21,698 bases of DNA from a virus. This document shows positions 1 through 7,050 of the stretch, in pieces; within the stretch, counting starts at the first letter, position 1; each line of letters starts with the position of its first letter. Made by a program: the position numbers and the translations under genes. Where the stretch lies: positions 1 through 21,698 of the IMG/VR virus record IMGVR_UViG_3300042923_000280; one strand, given 5' to 3'. The notes beneath the pieces are model-generated. The model searched no databases. It was not told where the DNA came from and was given only the letters and a program-made list of their open reading frames with translations.

Positions 1-200
1 ATTGGAAAGCCGGATATCCGGACAAGAACAATCACAGCATTGATTCGGTTCGTTATGCGCTCAATGATGAGTGGTTGAAGTTCCGGGAAGAAAGACCGAA
101 AGCGCCAGCTAAGCGAGATGACTTCGGATTCAGCAAGCCAAAGCCTGATGCATTCGTAGGAGCAGCGGTTGATCAGTCGTATATAAACGGAGGTTGGTAG
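1..200 (+). CDS. Terminase large subunit, C-terminal end (partial)
   Basis: This is the 3' end of a gene that begins before the window; codons read in frame from base 3 and the TAG stop is at 198-200, giving 65 residues. The visible segment starts WKAGYPDKNNHSIDSVRYAL. The pattern N-N-H-x-I-D-x-x-R-Y-A-L is the usual end of the RNase H-like nuclease domain of large terminases, the ATP-driven motor that packages phage DNA into the prohead through the portal. The tail after it is charged and proline-rich, as is common there. The portal gene follows after one small gene, which is the usual terminase-portal order. The ATPase half lies outside the window, so the subfamily cannot be assigned. Confidence 0.85.
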   Translation, partial: WKAGYPDKNNHSIDSVRYALNDEWLKFREERPKAPAKRDDFGFSKPKPDAFVGAAVDQSYINGGW

Positions 201-201
201 A

Positions 202-471
202 GTGGCATATATGATCGTAGGCGTAGTCTTCGGACTGTGCCTTTTTATTATACCCCTATGGGCTTACAGGCGAGGCTTAAAGGATGGGTTAGCGCTCAAC
301 CAAGGAAAGCCAGTTGAGCCAATCAAAAGCCCTGTACAAGCCTATAACGAGCTGAAAGATACGCAGACAGTGAAGAAGGAGGCGAAGGTTGCCAATGATG
401 CGTTATCCGTTGGGCTAGCTAATCTCATGGCTTATGACGGCTCGAAGCAGAAAGAGGTGAAAAATGAGTAA
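202..471 (+). CDS. Small single-pass membrane protein between terminase and portal
   Basis: An 89-residue protein starting at GTG 202, one base after the terminase stop, with GGAGG at about 190-194 as ribosome site. Residues 3-21 are a hydrophobic segment (MIVGVVFGLCLFIIPLWAY), followed by a basic stretch RRGLKDGLALNQGK and a charged helix-prone tail, so it is probably a type I or tail-out membrane protein with a cytoplasmic C-terminus. The gene overlaps the portal start by 8 bases (464-471), which suggests translational coupling. I recognise the GLKDGL..N.G..P.PI.SP pattern as recurrent in Firmicute phage proteins of unknown role at this position, but I cannot name a function. Confidence 0.7.
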   Translation: MAYMIVGVVFGLCLFIIPLWAYRRGLKDGLALNQGKPVEPIKSPVQAYNELKDTQTVKKEAKVANDALSVGLANLMAYDGSKQKEVKNE

Positions 472-2368
472 ACGAAACCCGGATGATACGTTAGAGTGGC
501 AACAGTACCAGGACGGAATCGACTACAATACTCGAATTAACCTATACGAGAACGTTAACAAGAATGAGCGGTTCTATTCGGGTGACCAATGGAACGGCGT
601 GATTGCCAACGGGCTACCTACTCCGGTATTCAACATATTCAAAAGGATTATCAACTACTTTATCGCGGCCATTATGAGCCAAAATGTGGCTATCAAGTTC
701 ACGGCCGAGAATATAGCGGAAGATCCTGGCTTACCGGAAGAAATAGCAATGAAGGAAGCCGCTGACACCATTACGCAATACTCCGAGACTTTGCAGGAAA
801 AGAGCAAGATGCACGAATTCTTGTGGCAATCACTACTGGATAGCTCCATATCAGGCGATGGATGCGGTTATAACTATTGGGATGCATCGATTGATACGGG
901 ACAAGCGCTAAAAGGCGACATTTGCCTCGAAAATATTGACTCAGTAAATGTATTTTTCGGCAATCCCAACGATAAACGAGTTCAAAAACAGCCTTATATC
1001 ATCATCGCTTTCCGTGAGTTGGTTAAGAACCTCAAGGAAGAGGCTATAGCAAACGGAATACCGGAAGCACAAGTAAATCTAATCACGAGTGACGTTGATA
1101 CGGATTACCAATCGGGAGACCGGTCGAAGATTGAGCTTAATTACAAGGATGAGCAATCCGGTAAATGCCAAGCATTGCTGAAACTGTGGAAGAAAGACGG
1201 CGTTATCTATGCGAAGAAGACTGTTAGGCAGACGGAGATTCGTCCTGAGTGGAATACGAAGCTTTCCCTTTACCCGATCGCATGGATGAATTGGGATCAG
1301 CGTAAAAATTCCTATCATGGTCAAGCGATTGGTACGGGGTTGGTTCCAAACCAGATATTCATCAACAAGATGTTCGCTATGGCGATGATGAGTCAAATGC
1401 ACACGGCTTTCCCGAAGGCAATCTATAACAAGAATGTCATTACAGCGTGGAACAACGGCATAGGGACAGCAATTGGAATCGAATCCGACCTTCAAACGAG
1501 CGTTAACAACGTTGCCGCATACATGAATCCCGGGAACATGAGTGAACAGGTGTTCAAACTCATCGACCTAGCCATTCAGTACACCAAGGACATGCTAGGA
1601 GCCACAGACGCCGCACTAGGCGAGATAAACCCGGATAATACTTCGGCTATCATCGCAGTACAGCAATCGTCATCCGTGCCATTAGAGACGGTCAAGCGTA
1701 ATCTATACCAATATGTCGAGGACATCGGCTATATCTGGTTAGATATGATGGCGAGTAACTACGGCAAGCGCAAGATAGACGTCATGGTCATGGGTAAACG
1801 AGTGGTCAAGGATTTCGACTTCTCAAAACTCAAGGATATGAAAATGCGCATCAAGATTGATGTTGGCCCATCGTCTTACTGGTCACAGATCACAGCACTA
1901 CAAACGCTTGATGCCCTACTAGAGCGAGACAGGATTACATTCCAACAATACCTAGAACGTGTACCTAACGGCATCATACCGAAGTCTCAGGAGCTTATAG
2001 AGGAATTGAAGGCACAGGATACCAAACAACAATTCATCTACGAGCAGATGGCGAGGTTCATGGAGACATTACCTCCGGAACAACAACAAGCGTTGCAACA
2101 ACTACCACCGGAAGAGATGGAAGCTAAACTCATGGAAATGATGATGCAACCACCAGAGGTAGCGCAACAACAGCAAGCCGAGCAACAAGCGCAGCAGGAA
2201 CAGGTTATTGCTCAGCAACAGCAACAAGAACAAGCGGTCGCGCAACAGGCTCAAGCGGCTGAACAACAGAAATTCGAACAGACGATGGCGCTGAAAGAGA
2301 TGGATATCAACGGCAAGATGGCTATAGAGGGCATGAAACAAGAAAAACAAAAGGTTGGATCAAAATAA
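464..2368 (+). CDS. Portal protein
   Basis: A 634-residue protein starting at ATG 464 behind AGAGGTG. The portal is the dodecameric ring at the head vertex through which DNA enters and leaves. The N-terminal NERFYSGDQWNG segment (about residues 34-45) and the central ATDAALGEINPDNTSAIIA region (about residues 380-400) are typical of P22-gp1-like portals encoded by Firmicute phages. Size and position, between terminase and scaffold/coat, agree. From about residue 520 on the protein becomes glutamine-rich, with many CAA/CAG codons between 2080 and 2270, and ends in a charged helix. Such a tail could form the extended barrel seen in P22-type portals, which is an inference. A candidate terminator lies directly after the stop. 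Confidence 0.9.
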   Translation: MSKRNPDDTLEWQQYQDGIDYNTRINLYENVNKNERFYSGDQWNGVIANGLPTPVFNIFKRIINYFIAAIMSQNVAIKFTAENIAEDPGLPEEIAMKEAADTITQYSETLQEKSKMHEFLWQSLLDSSISGDGCGYNYWDASIDTGQALKGDICLENIDSVNVFFGNPNDKRVQKQPYIIIAFRELVKNLKEEAIANGIPEAQVNLITSDVDTDYQSGDRSKIELNYKDEQSGKCQALLKLWKKDGVIYAKKTVRQTEIRPEWNTKLSLYPIAWMNWDQRKNSYHGQAIGTGLVPNQIFINKMFAMAMMSQMHTAFPKAIYNKNVITAWNNGIGTAIGIESDLQTSVNNVAAYMNPGNMSEQVFKLIDLAIQYTKDMLGATDAALGEINPDNTSAIIAVQQSSSVPLETVKRNLYQYVEDIGYIWLDMMASNYGKRKIDVMVMGKRVVKDFDFSKLKDMKMRIKIDVGPSSYWSQITALQTLDALLERDRITFQQYLERVPNGIIPKSQELIEELKAQDTKQQFIYEQMARFMETLPPEQQQALQQLPPEEMEAKLMEMMMQPPEVAQQQQAEQQAQQEQVIAQQQQQEQAVAQQAQAAEQQKFEQTMALKEMDINGKMAIEGMKQEKQKVGSK

Positions 2369-2370
2369 CG

Positions 2371-2404
2371 GGCTTGCGCTGAGACTGCGTGAGCCTTTTC
2401 TATT
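2371..2404 (+). terminator. Candidate intrinsic terminator after portal gene
   Basis: Nine-pair stem 2371-2379 (GGCTTGCGC) with 2387-2395 (GCGTGAGCC), two of the pairs being G-T, with a 7-base loop and then TTTTCTATTT. The T run is short, so this may attenuate transcription into the scaffold and coat genes without stopping it. I saw no convincing promoter between it and the scaffold start. Confidence 0.5.
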
Positions 2405-2466
2405 TCCACTTTCGGTACTAAATCGGACGTAACAGTGTGGTCGTCGCACACAAGGAGGGTTTTACC

Positions 2467-3249
2467 ATGGAAGAAGTACAACAAACGGTCGTAGATACCT
2501 CGGTCGACGCGGGGACAGCGGAAGTAACAACACAGGAAACGCAATCAGAATCACAAACGGTCGAAACAACTGCGGTCGACGCGCAGGAAACGCATGATCC
2601 CAAGGTTGGCGAAGCTATCCGTAAGGAAGTTGAGAGACGCGAAGCCAAGTTAAAGGAGAAGTACGAGAACGAGAGCAAGACCGCCGCGCAACAGGCAAGA
2701 GACGCTTATATCGCTGAACAAGGCTATACGTGGAATGGTAAACCAATCACCACAGAAGCCGAGTACAGACAAGCGGAGAAAGATCAGGCGGCAATTGATG
2801 CGTATCGCGAACAAAAGTTACCCGATGACGTCATTGCTGAGCTTGTGGAAGGTAAGAAGTTCCGCGAGAAGTACACGGAAGCCGAACAAAAGAGCGCTGA
2901 ACGTGCAAAGGTAGAGTCTGATTTCAGGCAATTTACCGAAACGTTCCCCGATGCCAAACCGGAGGATATACCAACCTCTGTATGGGCTGACGTGAACGCC
3001 GGGAAGAGCCTAGTGGACGCTTATACCAAGTACGAGAACCAAACGCTCAGAGAGAAGCTTGCGGCGGTTGAACAAGCCAAGCAGATTGAACAGCAAAACC
3101 TAGCGAATGCGGCTAGTTCTACGGGGTCAGTTACCGGGAATGGGACAGGAACACCAACACAATTCACACGGGATCAAGTTGAAAAAATGAGTCGTGCAGA
3201 TGTGGACAAAAATTTCGCGGCAATCACCGCATCGATGAAAAAATGGTAA
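2467..3249 (+). CDS. Capsid scaffolding protein
   Basis: The frame is open from GTG 2437, but the start chosen is ATG 2467 because AAGGAGG at 2452-2458 sits 8 bases before it and lies inside the longer version. That gives 260 residues. The protein is acidic and Thr/Val/Glu-rich for about 45 residues, then strongly charged and helix-forming with heptad-like character (for example VEQAKQIEQQN near residue 205), and ends in a basic, Lys-containing helix (FAAITASMKKW). This architecture, with placement immediately before the major coat gene, fits phage scaffolding proteins, which template prohead assembly and then exit. Low sequence conservation in the family means the call rests on context and composition. 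The acidic N-terminus carries an internal duplication. Confidence 0.8.
   Translation: MEEVQQTVVDTSVDAGTAEVTTQETQSESQTVETTAVDAQETHDPKVGEAIRKEVERREAKLKEKYENESKTAAQQARDAYIAEQGYTWNGKPITTEAEYRQAEKDQAAIDAYREQKLPDDVIAELVEGKKFREKYTEAEQKSAERAKVESDFRQFTETFPDAKPEDIPTSVWADVNAGKSLVDAYTKYENQTLREKLAAVEQAKQIEQQNLANAASSTGSVTGNGTGTPTQFTRDQVEKMSRADVDKNFAAITASMKKW
2481..2583 (+). repeat. Two imperfect 31-nt direct repeats, 72 nt apart, in scaffold gene
   Basis: ACAAACGGTCG at 2481-2491 and CGGTCGACGCG at 2501-2511 recur with identical internal spacing at 2553-2563 and 2573-2583. The period is 72 bases (24 codons), so the frame is kept and QTV..T.VDA is repeated in the protein. A shorter CAGGAAACGCA also occurs twice (2533-2543 and 2584-2594). 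This looks like an old tandem duplication within the acidic N-terminal region. Confidence 0.65.
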
Positions 3250-3264
3250 AGGGAGAGATAATCA

Positions 3265-4101
3265 ATGGCAGTAACACCTAATTTCATTCCAACAATTTGG
3301 GATACACAGATTCTTCGCACTCTCGAAGATAATCTAATTGCAAAAAAGATTTGTTCTCGTAAGCCGGAAGGCGAAATTAAAAAACATGGAGATACGGTTA
3401 AATTCGGCGGTCTATCCGATCCGACAATCAGCACTTACGCAGGTTCTGTGTCGTATGAAGACCTGAAAGACGCTGGTGTAACGATGATCATCGATCAACA
3501 GAAATACTTTGCATTCAAAGTTGATGATGTCGACAAAGCGCAGATGAACATCGACGCAAAAGATAGTCAAGCAACGCGGGCTGGATATAAGTTGCGTGAA
3601 ACTGCTGACACTTTCATTTTAAGCAAGTATGTAGATGCCAACCAAAGCGTAACGGCAACCATTACGACAGCCAACGTGCTTTCGAAAGTAGGCGCAGTCA
3701 GTCAGAAACTTGCCGAGCAAAACGTTCCGGAAAATGACCGCTTTATCATCCTTCCTCCATGGATGCAGTTGAAGTTGGAGCTTGCGGGAGTTAAATTCCA
3801 AATCAATACGGGTATCCAAGGAACTGGCGGCATGGCATGGGCGAAGGTTATGAACCTTGATGTATTCGTCACAAACCAAGTTGTCAATACCGGAACAGTA
3901 GATGTTCCAATCTCGCAATGCCTTGCCGGAGCTTACAACTCCATCGTTTACGCTGAACAAATCCTTGAAACAGAAATGATTCGCCTTGAAACCCAATTCG
4001 CTAGCGCTGTTCGTGGCCTTCATGTATACGGCGGCAAAACAATCCGTCCAGATTTGCTGGTAAATGGCGCGTTCACGTTCGGAGCAGAAACAGAAATTTA
4101 A
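3265..4101 (+). CDS. Major capsid protein, P22 coat-protein-5-like
   Basis: A 278-residue protein starting at ATG 3265 behind AAGGGAGAG. It is the main shell subunit of the icosahedral head (HK97 fold in this family). The N-terminal FIPTIWDTQILRTLEDNLIA and GDTVKFGGLSDPTI segments (about residues 6-58) resemble the family annotated in Firmicute phages as P22 coat protein 5-like. Residues 85-140 contain the spine helix region (DVDKAQMNIDAKDSQATRAG) and the C-terminal part (LETQFASAVRGLHVYGGKTI) is a typical P-domain ending. It is much shorter than the 430-residue P22 coat protein and probably lacks the P22 insertion domain. Position after the scaffold and a more biased codon usage than its neighbours support high expression. 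Confidence 0.88.
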   Translation: MAVTPNFIPTIWDTQILRTLEDNLIAKKICSRKPEGEIKKHGDTVKFGGLSDPTISTYAGSVSYEDLKDAGVTMIIDQQKYFAFKVDDVDKAQMNIDAKDSQATRAGYKLRETADTFILSKYVDANQSVTATITTANVLSKVGAVSQKLAEQNVPENDRFIILPPWMQLKLELAGVKFQINTGIQGTGGMAWAKVMNLDVFVTNQVVNTGTVDVPISQCLAGAYNSIVYAEQILETEMIRLETQFASAVRGLHVYGGKTIRPDLLVNGAFTFGAETEI

Positions 4102-4127
4102 TAAACCTTGAAAGGGATGAATAGAAC

Positions 4128-4514
4128 ATGGCAGTAGCAGTAACTAACTCCAATATCACCGCTTATAACACAGTCACGACGATTACGGATAACCCGGCCA
4201 CTTCTTCGGTTGTCGATGCAACAGAAGTATTTACGATCACGCCGACAAAACCGGACGGAAGAGTATTGATCGAGATTGAAAATGGGCCAACACACGGAAC
4301 GGTTACGTATTCCATTGCGGCAGGTGGCTTCTGGGCTGCTGGATCTGCCCTGACGGGAAGTGTGGCGCAGGATACCAAGAGAGGCATTGTACTGGAAAGC
4401 GGAAAATACAAATCCGCAGCAGGTACGATTGCAATCACGTTTACCCCAGCAAGTGGAAAACGACTCTTGACGGATCACCTCTTGAAAATGCGTGTTACGC
4501 AATTACCAGGATAA
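4128..4514 (+). CDS. Small beta-rich head protein, possible decoration protein
   Basis: A 128-residue protein directly downstream of the coat gene, starting at ATG 4128 with an AAAGGGATG ribosome site about 11 bases upstream. It is rich in Thr, Ser, Val and Gly with alternating hydrophobic residues (VTYSIAAGG, GTIAITFTP), as expected for a beta-sandwich. It has no cysteine, no hydrophobic membrane segment and no catalytic motif that I recognise. Small beta proteins in this position often decorate the capsid surface or form head fibres; that role is inferred from composition and location alone. It is followed immediately by a strong terminator, so coat and this protein may form the most highly expressed segment of the late operon. 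Confidence 0.6.
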   Translation: MAVAVTNSNITAYNTVTTITDNPATSSVVDATEVFTITPTKPDGRVLIEIENGPTHGTVTYSIAAGGFWAAGSALTGSVAQDTKRGIVLESGKYKSAAGTIAITFTPASGKRLLTDHLLKMRVTQLPG

Positions 4515-4528
4515 TAAACTCATGGATG

Positions 4529-4556
4529 GGGCGGGTACATTACCGCCCTTTTTTTT
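4529..4556 (+). terminator. Strong intrinsic terminator after coat/decoration genes
   Basis: Six G-C pairs, GGGCGG (4529-4534) with CCGCCC (4543-4548), an 8-base loop, then eight T (4549-4556). This is a textbook Rho-independent terminator lying inside the structural gene cluster. Confidence 0.88.
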
Positions 4557-4572
4557 ATGAAGGAGGCTTAAG

Positions 4573-4893
4573 ATGGTCAAGTTTCTAGGGGAACCATTCC
4601 AACTCATTCGCTTTAACCCACCTATCGGGCTAGTTAAATACGTTCGGTTCGATGAAAAAGGCGAGTACACAACTGAAAATGAACGAATCATTAAACGATT
4701 TCACCACAATTTTGATAGTGTGCCGGCAGATGGTGGAACGGAAACACCGGAGTTGTCGGAAGATGATCTTCAACTGGAATGTCAAAAGCAAGTAGAAAAA
4801 AGGCAATACAACTGTAACCAATGCGATTTCACATCAGAAAATAAAGGTGTTTTATTGGCTCATAAAAAGACAGAGCATCCAAAGGAGGATTAA
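4573..4893 (+). CDS. Small virion-region protein with C-terminal C2H2 zinc finger
   Basis: A 106-residue protein starting at ATG 4573 behind GAAGGAGG. Residues 1-48 look like a compact beta/alpha unit (GLVKYVRFDEKGEYTTENER) similar in style to the N-terminal domain of small accessory proteins in phage head-tail regions, though I cannot name a family. Residues 50-75 are an acidic linker. Residues 79-102 form a classical C2H2 finger: C81-x2-C84-x12-H97-x4-H102, with the aromatic and leucine positions of the eukaryotic-type finger (Y79, F86, L95). It sits between two candidate decoration proteins, with its stop 1 base before the next start. A role in head completion, or in binding DNA or a host factor, is possible; neither is shown by the sequence. 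Confidence 0.7.
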   Translation: MVKFLGEPFQLIRFNPPIGLVKYVRFDEKGEYTTENERIIKRFHHNFDSVPADGGTETPELSEDDLQLECQKQVEKRQYNCNQCDFTSENKGVLLAHKKTEHPKED

Positions 4894-4894
4894 T

Positions 4895-5176
4895 GTGAGT
4901 CAATTAGAGCAAGCAGCCGCACAATCATACTTAAATAATCATGGAGTAAATGGTGGCAAAGCTATAACAGGAACATCCAAGGTTTCACCAACGGCAGGTA
5001 AATACTTCTGTGCTATCGTAGCGACCGCCGCAACCGTAGTGGCTTCTCAAGAAAACGTAGCCGGATCAGACAACCCAGTACTCGGCCCCGTTCCAGTAGG
5101 AACAACGGTATACGGTAAGTTTTCATCGATCACGCTTACGAGCGGCACGGCAATTGGCTACTATGCCAAGTTATAG
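4895..5176 (+). CDS. Small beta-rich structural protein, possible head fibre/decoration
   Basis: The start is GTG 4895, chosen because AAAGGAGG (4881-4888) lies 6 bases upstream; an in-frame upstream ATG at 4847 would lie inside the zinc-finger gene and has no ribosome site. The product is 93 residues. An N-terminal helix (SQLEQAAAQSYLNNHG) precedes a Thr/Ser/Val-rich part with repeated beta patterns (KYFCAIVATAATVVASQ, FSSITLTSGTAIGYYAKL). This short-helix plus beta design resembles small head-attached proteins of Firmicute phages. No enzymatic motif is seen. It lies between the zinc-finger gene and the adaptor gene, so it is most likely a minor virion component. Confidence 0.6.
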   Translation: MSQLEQAAAQSYLNNHGVNGGKAITGTSKVSPTAGKYFCAIVATAATVVASQENVAGSDNPVLGPVPVGTTVYGKFSSITLTSGTAIGYYAKL

Positions 5177-5186
5177 GCGGTGACTT

Positions 5187-6113
5187 ATGGCAACGACAGC
5201 GCAACAGATATTTAATCTCACGATGGCGCTCATTGATGAGGTGTTAGATACCGGACTAATAAGTACTTCGGATACCGCCTCATATGCGGCAAAGACGCCG
5301 AGCTTGCTTACTCTACTGCAAACAGAGCTAATCAAGGCGGGGGACATATTCAGTACTTATGAGATATCTAACAAACCTATCAATAACCTTCTTGGTTATG
5401 GTGGAGAGTTCGATATCATGACGTTTGAAGGCACGGAGTTCTCGCGGGAATGCGAAGGATCTGCCAAATCGTACTATTTCGAGGTTGATAGAGTCGGTAC
5501 GGTGTACGTGGAGGACTACAACGGCGCATGGAACACGCTGGCTACTGTAACGACTGCAAATACCCCAAGCGGATTTACAGCCTATAAGGGCGTTGTAGCC
5601 CCTTCTAGCGGCGCGACTCGTTCAAGGTTGAGATTCACAGGGACATATTACTATCGGACGGTCAATAGAGCGCTGTTCTCGGTTCCATTCGAAGCGATGG
5701 CAGACGTTCCAGACTATCGACCGTGGGTGAAGAAACAGATGCCCTTGGACTTCAAGAGCGTCAATGAGATCGTCAACGAATACCCAACACAACAGTATAC
5801 CCAAGACGCTTCTTATAAGTGGGAAGGTCGCCGGGATCTTTATATGAGTTACTACTACGAAGGCAATATCCGGATTGTCTACCGTCCGGTTCCTTCGATG
5901 ATTACTGCATTAACGGACACGATGCAAGTTGATGACGTGACCGCACGCACGGTTATGCCTTATGGATTGGCAGCTCACTTAATGCTAGACGAAAACCCTG
6001 CTACAGGCAGTTACTTCAATGGTCGATATGAGGACTTGAAGGCAGAAGCATCCAAAGAACCACCAGCACCAACAGAACAGATAGAGTCATTATACGGCGG
6101 ATTTAATGGATGA
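5187..6113 (+). CDS. Head-tail adaptor (connector) protein with beta-sandwich insertion
   Basis: A 308-residue protein starting at ATG 5187 behind AGGCGGTGA. Residues 1-60 (TAQQIFNLTMALIDE, then LTLLQTELIKAGDIF) and the C-terminal part (about residues 165-308, with PLDFKSVNEIVNEYP and MPYGLAAHLMLDENP) are helical and match the pattern of phage adaptor proteins that bind beneath the portal, functionally like P22 gp4 or the gp15/gp6-type connectors. Residues about 80-160 form a beta-rich insertion (KSYYFEVDRVGTVYVED, SRLRFTGTYYYRTVN) resembling a carbohydrate-binding or Ig-like sandwich. The placement, after head genes and before the tail nozzle gene, fits. The exact family name is uncertain. 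Confidence 0.7.
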   Translation: MATTAQQIFNLTMALIDEVLDTGLISTSDTASYAAKTPSLLTLLQTELIKAGDIFSTYEISNKPINNLLGYGGEFDIMTFEGTEFSRECEGSAKSYYFEVDRVGTVYVEDYNGAWNTLATVTTANTPSGFTAYKGVVAPSSGATRSRLRFTGTYYYRTVNRALFSVPFEAMADVPDYRPWVKKQMPLDFKSVNEIVNEYPTQQYTQDASYKWEGRRDLYMSYYYEGNIRIVYRPVPSMITALTDTMQVDDVTARTVMPYGLAAHLMLDENPATGSYFNGRYEDLKAEASKEPPAPTEQIESLYGGFNG

Positions 6114-6122
6114 TTATACCAA

Positions 6123-6136
6123 AATATGCTATAATA
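6123..6136 (+). promoter_or_regulatory. Extended -10 promoter of the HNH endonuclease gene
   Basis: AATATGCTATAATA contains TG-C-TATAAT (6127-6135), a perfect extended -10 element. No good -35 hexamer lies 16-18 bases upstream, which extended -10 promoters can do without. It starts just after the adaptor stop codon and precedes the endonuclease start by about 90 bases. Confidence 0.7.
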
Positions 6137-6140
6137 AATA

Positions 6141-6190
6141 GGTGGGATAGGCTGATCACCGACAAGTTAGGAACTCTACCTAATTTCCCA
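6141..6190 (+). ncRNA. Foldable 5' leader of the HNH gene (candidate structured RNA)
   Basis: Two mutually exclusive folds are visible. Fold A has a hairpin GGTG/CACC (6141-6144 with 6157-6160) and a 7-pair hairpin AGTTAGG/CCTAATT (6165-6171 with 6179-6185, one G-T). Fold B pairs TGGGATAGG (6143-6151) with CCTA (6179-6182) and TCCCA (6186-6190), leaving a 3-base bulge. I do not recognise a known riboswitch or intron core. The leader ends 37 bases before the start codon. Confidence 0.35.
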
Positions 6191-6227
6191 TGTAAACATT
6201 ATTAGAGAACACTAAGAGGGTGTTGAT

Positions 6228-7037
6228 ATGCCAGAATTTAAAGATTTTACAGGTGAAAAGATTGGAAGATTGACAGTGATACGAAGAACTGAAAATGACA
6301 AAAAAAACAATTCTTTGTGGATCTGTGTTTGTGAATGCGGCAAGGAAACTGTTGTTCGAGGAATTAGGCTGAAAAATAAAGAAACATTGTCTTGTGGTTG
6401 TGTAAGAAGGGCTGATTTAACGAATCAGAGATTCGGCATTTTGCAAGTTATTAAATTTCATCATAGTGATGATAAGGGTGTAACTTTTTGGGAATGTTCG
6501 TGCGATTGCGGAAATAATAAGGTTATAAGATCCGGTGATCTAAAAAGAGGTTCTATAAAAAGTTGTGGTTGTTATGGAATTCAAACACGTGCCGACAGCA
6601 TTCGAAAACACGGAATGACAGGAACGCCAATATACGCCGTTTGGCGTGGGACGAAACAAAGATGCGACGACAAAAATCACGAAGGATATGCCAATTACGG
6701 TGGTCGCGGAATTAAATATTGCGATAATTGGAAGGCCTTTGAGGGTTTTTATAATGATATGGGTGAGGCGTACCAAACTGGATTAACGATCGACAGAAAA
6801 AACAACGACGGAAACTACGAACCCGAAAACTGCCGATGGATTACTCAAAAAATGCAGTGTAACAACAAGAGGGACAATAGAAATATTGAATTCGATGGAA
6901 TAGTCGATACACTGACTAATCACTGCGAAAAACATGGAATACCATTTCACACTGCAAAAAGTAGGTTGAATAGTGGGTGGAGTGTAGAAAGAACATTCAA
7001 AACCCCAGTACGACATAGTAAAAATAGAAGCGCCTAA
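6228..7037 (+). CDS. HNH/AP2-type homing-endonuclease-like protein with two zinc ribbons
   Basis: A 269-residue protein starting at ATG 6228. It has two N-terminal zinc-ribbon-like repeats, each opening with G-[EQ]-[KR]-x-G-x-L-x-V-I: cysteines C33/C35/C37...C56/C58 and C90/C92/C94...C113/C115. Residues 127-210 carry the nuclease-like core seen in many phage HNH/AP2 proteins (HGMTGTPIYAVWRGTKQRC, NYGGRGI and D188-R-x-x-N-x-G-x-Y-x-x-x-N-C-R-W). Residues about 222-260 are a helix-turn-helix of the kind attached to homing enzymes (LTNHCEKHGIPFHTAKSRL, then NSGWSVERTF). Its own promoter and terminator, and its insertion cleanly between two tail-connector genes, mark it as a selfish free-standing element. 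It is visibly more AT-rich than the flanking genes. I see no intron core, so it is not clearly intron-borne. Confidence 0.82.
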   Translation: MPEFKDFTGEKIGRLTVIRRTENDKKNNSLWICVCECGKETVVRGIRLKNKETLSCGCVRRADLTNQRFGILQVIKFHHSDDKGVTFWECSCDCGNNKVIRSGDLKRGSIKSCGCYGIQTRADSIRKHGMTGTPIYAVWRGTKQRCDDKNHEGYANYGGRGIKYCDNWKAFEGFYNDMGEAYQTGLTIDRKNNDGNYEPENCRWITQKMQCNNKRDNRNIEFDGIVDTLTNHCEKHGIPFHTAKSRLNSGWSVERTFKTPVRHSKNRSA

Positions 7038-7050
7038 CGGTGCTTTTTTT
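7029..7050 (+). terminator. Intrinsic terminator overlapping the end of the HNH gene
   Basis: Stem AGCGCC (7029-7034) with GGTGCT (7039-7044), one G-T pair, loop TAAC, then seven T (7044-7050). The loop contains the TAA stop codon of the endonuclease gene, so the terminator belongs to the inserted unit. Confidence 0.8.

Noticed and set aside
1079-1495. Long minus-strand reading frame opposite the portal gene
   Set aside because: No ribosome site, implausible composition, and it lies wholly opposite a well supported gene; shadow frame.
2080-2270. CAA/CAG-rich stretch as a possible microsatellite or CRISPR-like repeat
   Set aside because: It is the glutamine-rich coding end of the portal with irregular units and no spacers.
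2437-2466. Upstream GTG start for the scaffold gene
   Set aside because: The ribosome site AAGGAGG lies inside this stretch and is spaced for ATG 2467.
3619-4023. Minus-strand frame opposite the coat gene
   Set aside because: Shadow of the strongly biased coat codons; no start signal.
4098-4502. Minus-strand frame opposite the decoration-like gene
   Set aside because: It covers the plus-strand gene exactly and has no independent signals.
4847-4894. Upstream ATG start for the 93-aa structural gene
   Set aside because: It lies within the zinc-finger gene in another frame and has no ribosome site; GTG 4895 has AAAGGAGG.
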